Source: Methanobrevibacter sp.
GTDB taxonomy: Archaea; Methanobacteriota; Methanobacteria; Methanobacteriales; Methanobacteriaceae
NCBI GenBank assembly: GCA_024689425.1
Contig: JAILDN010000033.1
Span: 21,194 to 85,193, forward strand
Direction: 5' to 3'
Length of the DNA: 64,000 bases
Shown piece by piece: positions 60,492-64,000 of the stretch. A program made the translations under genes and the position numbers. Each line of letters begins with the position of its first letter. The stretch's first letter is position 1. Below the pieces are notes generated by a model. The model was not told where the DNA came from and did no database searches. It saw nothing but the letters and a program-made list of their open reading frames with translations.

Positions 60492-61353
60492 TCAAAATTT
60501 GTATAAGAAAAGTTCGAAGACACAGAAAATCAGATGTGAAATCTGTGCGAATTATTGTAAAATAGCTGATGGTAATGTTGGGATATGTAGGCAACATAAA
60601 AACGTTAATGGAGAGCTTTTTGATTTGAGTTATGGTATTGTATCTTCATTGAGTCCTGATCCTATTGAAAAGAAGCCTTTAAATCATTTTCTACCAGGTA
60701 CTTTTACATACTCAATTGGTGGTTTTGGTTGTAACATGACCTGTTTGCACTGCCAGAACTATATCATCTCACATGAATATGAAAAATTTGGCAATGGTAT
60801 TAAAATACTTCCAGAAACAATCGTTGAAAAGGCAGTCAAATATAATTGTAAGTCAATTGCTTGGACCTATAATGAACCTACGATACACTTACCTTTTAAC
60901 CAAAAAACTTCTTTACTTGCAAAGTCAAAAAATTTGAAAGTTATCTATGTCAGTAATGGATACATGTCAAATGAATCCTTAAGTGAAATATTAAATTTTG
61001 TCGATGCATTTAATATAGACTTGAAATCCATGTCTCAAAAATTTTACAAAAAGATCTGTGGTGCAGATTTGGAGGTCGTTTTGGAAAATTTAAAAAGGAT
61101 TCACATTGAAGGAAAGCATTTGGAAGTCACTAATTTAATAATTAATGATTATAATGATTCAGAAGAAGAAATTAATGAATTATGCGATTTTGTTGTCAAT
61201 GAATTATCACCAGATGTGCCACTGCACTTTTCAAGGGCATTTCCTTACTATAAAATGAGAGATATAACTCCAACAGAAAAAGAAATATTATTTAAGGCAA
61301 GAGATATTGCTCATAAAAAAGGCATAAAAAATGTATATTTAGGAAATATTTAA
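60481..61353 (+). CDS. amrS: AmmeMemoRadiSam-system radical SAM protein
   Basis: CEICANYCKIADGNVGICRQHKN, GGFGCNMTCLHCQNYIIS; ATG at 60481 overlaps the thiL stop. Confidence 0.88.
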   Translation: MLVSQNLYKKSSKTQKIRCEICANYCKIADGNVGICRQHKNVNGELFDLSYGIVSSLSPDPIEKKPLNHFLPGTFTYSIGGFGCNMTCLHCQNYIISHEYEKFGNGIKILPETIVEKAVKYNCKSIAWTYNEPTIHLPFNQKTSLLAKSKNLKVIYVSNGYMSNESLSEILNFVDAFNIDLKSMSQKFYKKICGADLEVVLENLKRIHIEGKHLEVTNLIINDYNDSEEEINELCDFVVNELSPDVPLHFSRAFPYYKMRDITPTEKEILFKARDIAHKKGIKNVYLGNI

Positions 61354-61357
61354 AAAA

Positions 61358-61375
61358 GGAGAATAATTATTCTCC
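61358..61375. terminator. perfect palindrome GGAGAATAATTATTCTCC between convergent genes
   Basis: 9-bp arms, no loop; overlaps the 3' end of the UbiD-family gene. Confidence 0.35.
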
Positions 61376-62623
61376 AAAACTAACTCTTTCGAATTTTTCA
61401 ATAGTTTTTAATGATTTTGTTGCGTCCACACCAACTTTTGTTGTAGTACCGTCACTTTTCGCAACAGGATCAAGAGATGAACCGCGTACATTAGGAACAA
61501 TCATAATGTCTCTGTCACCTTTTACACGTGTAGAAATTGCGTATTCAACATCTTCAGCGTCAAATACATTAACGTCAGTATCCACTACAACGCAATGTTT
61601 AAGTGAAGGGTGTGCTGACAATGCAGCCATTATTGCGTTTTTTCCATCTCCTTCGGTTTGTTTATTAATTGAAACAACCGCATGCAACCAACAGCAACCG
61701 CCTTCAGTTAAAACAACATTTTCAACTGTTGGCACTGCATTTTTAACGGATTTGTATATTCTAGGTTCTTGAGGAAGACCTTGTAGAAGTTTATGTTCAA
61801 ATCCGGCAGGAATAATCGCATGATAATAAGGATTATCTTTTTTGATATGCATTTTTTCTAAGTTAATTATTGGCTGGTCACGAATAATATCATAAGTATC
61901 AGTTAAATCAACAAAAGGACCTTCCGCTACAGTCTCTGTCACTGAAATTTTACCTTCCAATATGATATCCGCTTCAGGAACTTCAAGTTCACCACATTTA
62001 ATTAAGGTTAATTCACCATCTTTAAATGCATTTGCAACTTCCATTTCATTATAGTCAATAGGGATTGATGTTGTACTCGCAAGCAATATTGCAGGATCCA
62101 TTCCAATTGCTATTGCAATTTCTAAGTCCTTACCTAATTTTTGAGCTTTTTGGAAGTAGGTATAAAGGTTTCTTGGAACAATCCTAATAACAAGTCTTTT
62201 GTTATCTAAAACCATCATTCTATGAATTGATGCATTTTGAATGCCGTTTTCAGGGTCACGTGCAAAAACAACACCTGCAGTGATATATTTACCACCGTCA
62301 CGTTTATAATGAGTTAAAATAGGTATCTTATCTAAATCAACTTCCAATGTGTTATATTCACTGAAATCAGTGAATTTATCAACTTTAATAGGATTATCAC
62401 TTGCCTCTATAATTTTTTCTGTAATTTCAGAGACTTCGCAGTTAATTGATTCAGCTATTTTGTCCCTAGTATTGCAAATTCCAGAAATGATAGGTATATC
62501 AAATCCTTTTACATTATTAATAATAACGGTGTCTTTTGGATAATCCCTAAGAACACGAGCTATTTCAAAATCAGAAGATAATTCATCGTCAATTTCAATA
62601 ACATTTTCCATATTAATTTTCAT
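61367..62623 (-). CDS. UbiD-family decarboxylase
   Basis: [54 protein letters not shown]. Confidence 0.9.
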   Translation of the reverse strand: MKINMENVIEIDDELSSDFEIARVLRDYPKDTVIINNVKGFDIPIISGICNTRDKIAESINCEVSEITEKIIEASDNPIKVDKFTDFSEYNTLEVDLDKIPILTHYKRDGGKYITAGVVFARDPENGIQNASIHRMMVLDNKRLVIRIVPRNLYTYFQKAQKLGKDLEIAIAIGMDPAILLASTTSIPIDYNEMEVANAFKDGELTLIKCGELEVPEADIILEGKISVTETVAEGPFVDLTDTYDIIRDQPIINLEKMHIKKDNPYYHAIIPAGFEHKLLQGLPQEPRIYKSVKNAVPTVENVVLTEGGCCWLHAVVSINKQTEGDGKNAIMAALSAHPSLKHCVVVDTDVNVFDAEDVEYAISTRVKGDRDIMIVPNVRGSSLDPVAKSDGTTTKVGVDATKSLKTIEKFERVSFGE

Positions 62624-62631
62624 TTAAATCC

Positions 62632-63651
62632 CTACAAGTTAAATTTTTTGTCTTTTAATTTTTCTACAAGTTCAGTAATATTTGAATTATCAATTGAAAG
62701 TATTTCACCAGCAAGAACTCCTGCATTACGTCCATTATTAATTCCAACTGTTGCTACAGGAACTCCTGGAGGCATATTGACTGTTGTAAGCATATGGTCG
62801 TTTCCAATTTCATTTGTACATGGAACTCCTATCACCGGCCTGTCAGTAAGGCCAACTAAAGCCCCAGTAACTTGTGAAGAGTTTGAACTGATTCCAATAA
62901 ATATTTTAGCGTTTTTCATAGCTTTTACGTAACTTTTAAACTTCTTATTTGACCTAATCGGACAAACGACTTTCATATTATAGGTAATCTGAAGCCTATC
63001 TAGTGTAACACTCACCTTTTTAGCAGTTATTAAATCTGAATGTCTGCCTACTATAATTCCTACATCCACTTGTTCATTAATACATGAAGGATCAATTTCA
63101 TCAATTACTTCATCTTCAATATCTATGTTGTCAATTGTTAGAAAGTCTTTTACAAGGAATTTTTTATCCAATTTTTGAATGACATCATTACTGTCAATTA
63201 CTTTTTTTTTGTATTCTTTTCTTAAATTAATTACTTTTTCACGTATTTCTTCATCATTAATAGCAAGGAATTGGGCGGCTAATATTGCAGCATTATCTCC
63301 TCTATCGATTCCAACAGTTGCAATTGGTGAAGGATAAGGCATTTGAACACATGAATCAAGCGCATCAATACCATTTGTTTTAACGTCAATAGGAACTCCT
63401 ATAACAGGTCTTGGAGTGTAGGCTGCAATTACACCAGGTAGGTGTGCTGCAAGACCAGCAATGCCAATAAATACTTTAATTCCAGCATCAGTAGCTTGTT
63501 TTACAATTCCACGAACAAGATTCGGTGTTCTGTGTGCTGAAGCAATTTTTAAACTATAAGGAATTTCTAATTTTTCTAAAATATTAATACTTTTCTCAGC
63601 AACTTCAATATCAGAAGCGCTTCCCAAGATAATCATTATTTTTGGAACCAT
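62632..63651 (-). CDS. purE: tandem two-domain N5-CAIR mutase / AIR carboxylase PurE-like protein
   Basis: Domain 1 MIILGSASDIEVAEK, SAHRTP, GIAGLAAHLPGV; domain 2 IIVGRHSDLITAKK, GISSNSSQVTGALVGL. Confidence 0.93.
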   Translation of the reverse strand: MVPKIMIILGSASDIEVAEKSINILEKLEIPYSLKIASAHRTPNLVRGIVKQATDAGIKVFIGIAGLAAHLPGVIAAYTPRPVIGVPIDVKTNGIDALDSCVQMPYPSPIATVGIDRGDNAAILAAQFLAINDEEIREKVINLRKEYKKKVIDSNDVIQKLDKKFLVKDFLTIDNIDIEDEVIDEIDPSCINEQVDVGIIVGRHSDLITAKKVSVTLDRLQITYNMKVVCPIRSNKKFKSYVKAMKNAKIFIGISSNSSQVTGALVGLTDRPVIGVPCTNEIGNDHMLTTVNMPPGVPVATVGINNGRNAGVLAGEILSIDNSNITELVEKLKDKKFNL

Positions 63652-63703
63652 TATAAAATACCTTCATGAATTTTTTCATTAATAATTATTATTTTTGTTA
63701 CAT

Positions 63704-64000
63704 TTAATTTATTTGTTTTCCATAGAACATCACACGACGCGCCGCAAAATTCCAGAATAAAACCAGTATTGAAGCTAAAATTTTAGACCATAAGTAATTA
63801 ATTGAGCACATGTCTGTGAATATATAAAGAAGTATTTCGGTAAATATCAATCCGACAATACTTATTGCTAAAAATAAATTGAATTCAATAGCTCTATTTT
63901 CTATTTGGCTCTGATTAAATACCCATGATGTTGATAGATAATAATTAGCAAGCACTGATATGAAAAATGCTATTGCTGCAGATATCAGATAATTTATATT
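63704..64000 (-). CDS. GtrA-like membrane protein, 5' part beyond window
   Basis: Open frame continues upstream to the window edge (INYLISAAIAFFISVLANYYLSTSWVFNQ...NFAARRVMFYGKQIN). Confidence 0.65.
   Translation of the reverse strand, partial: NINYLISAAIAFFISVLANYYLSTSWVFNQSQIENRAIEFNLFLAISIVGLIFTEILLYIFTDMCSINYLWSKILASILVLFWNFAARRVMFYGKQIN

Noticed and set aside
1-64000. tRNA/rRNA genes and intact insertion sequences
   Set aside because: No cloverleaf with GTTCRA-type T arm, rRNA core or transposase ORF was recognised by eye; a tRNAscan/ISfinder run would be needed for certainty.

Overview
The window is low-GC archaeal chromosome, best explained as a Methanobacteriales methanogen, probably Methanobrevibacter-like. 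Supporting markers are Ig-repeat adhesin-like proteins, F430/cobalamin genes, a TfrA-like flavoprotein, Alba, a histone, the DNA polymerase II small subunit, and a Cdc6/Orc1 protein. It is mostly dense housekeeping genes: ilvD, hisD, aspS, argS, hemL, purD, trpB2, leuA-type, gatA, ribB/ribK, hisG, pyrB, cbiB/cbiG/cobJ, CbiX chelatases, thiL, ubiD-family and tandem purE. Two layers stand out. (1) A candidate replication origin lies at 44.74-44.98 kb. It has several copies of a Cdc6 mini-ORB-like 13-mer (TTTACACTTGAAA) and an AT-rich tract, about 5.7 kb from cdc6 and separated from it by a 5.3-kb adhesin/cysteine-protease gene; further isolated copies occur elsewhere. (2) A candidate chromosome-segregation locus lies at 18.4-20.3 kb. 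It has a bacterial Soj-type ParA and a short acidic partner that begins with a ParB-like LGKGLxxLIP motif but has no ParB DNA-binding core. Upstream is an intergenic array with three ~33-bp repeats plus many shorter TAAGTTA-type repeats; related repeats recur at 27.1 kb. Other items are an archaeal FMN riboswitch, shared TGTACA operators at trpB2, leuA and the MarR/MATE operon, and several gene fossils. All calls were made by eye from the sequence; no database search was run.
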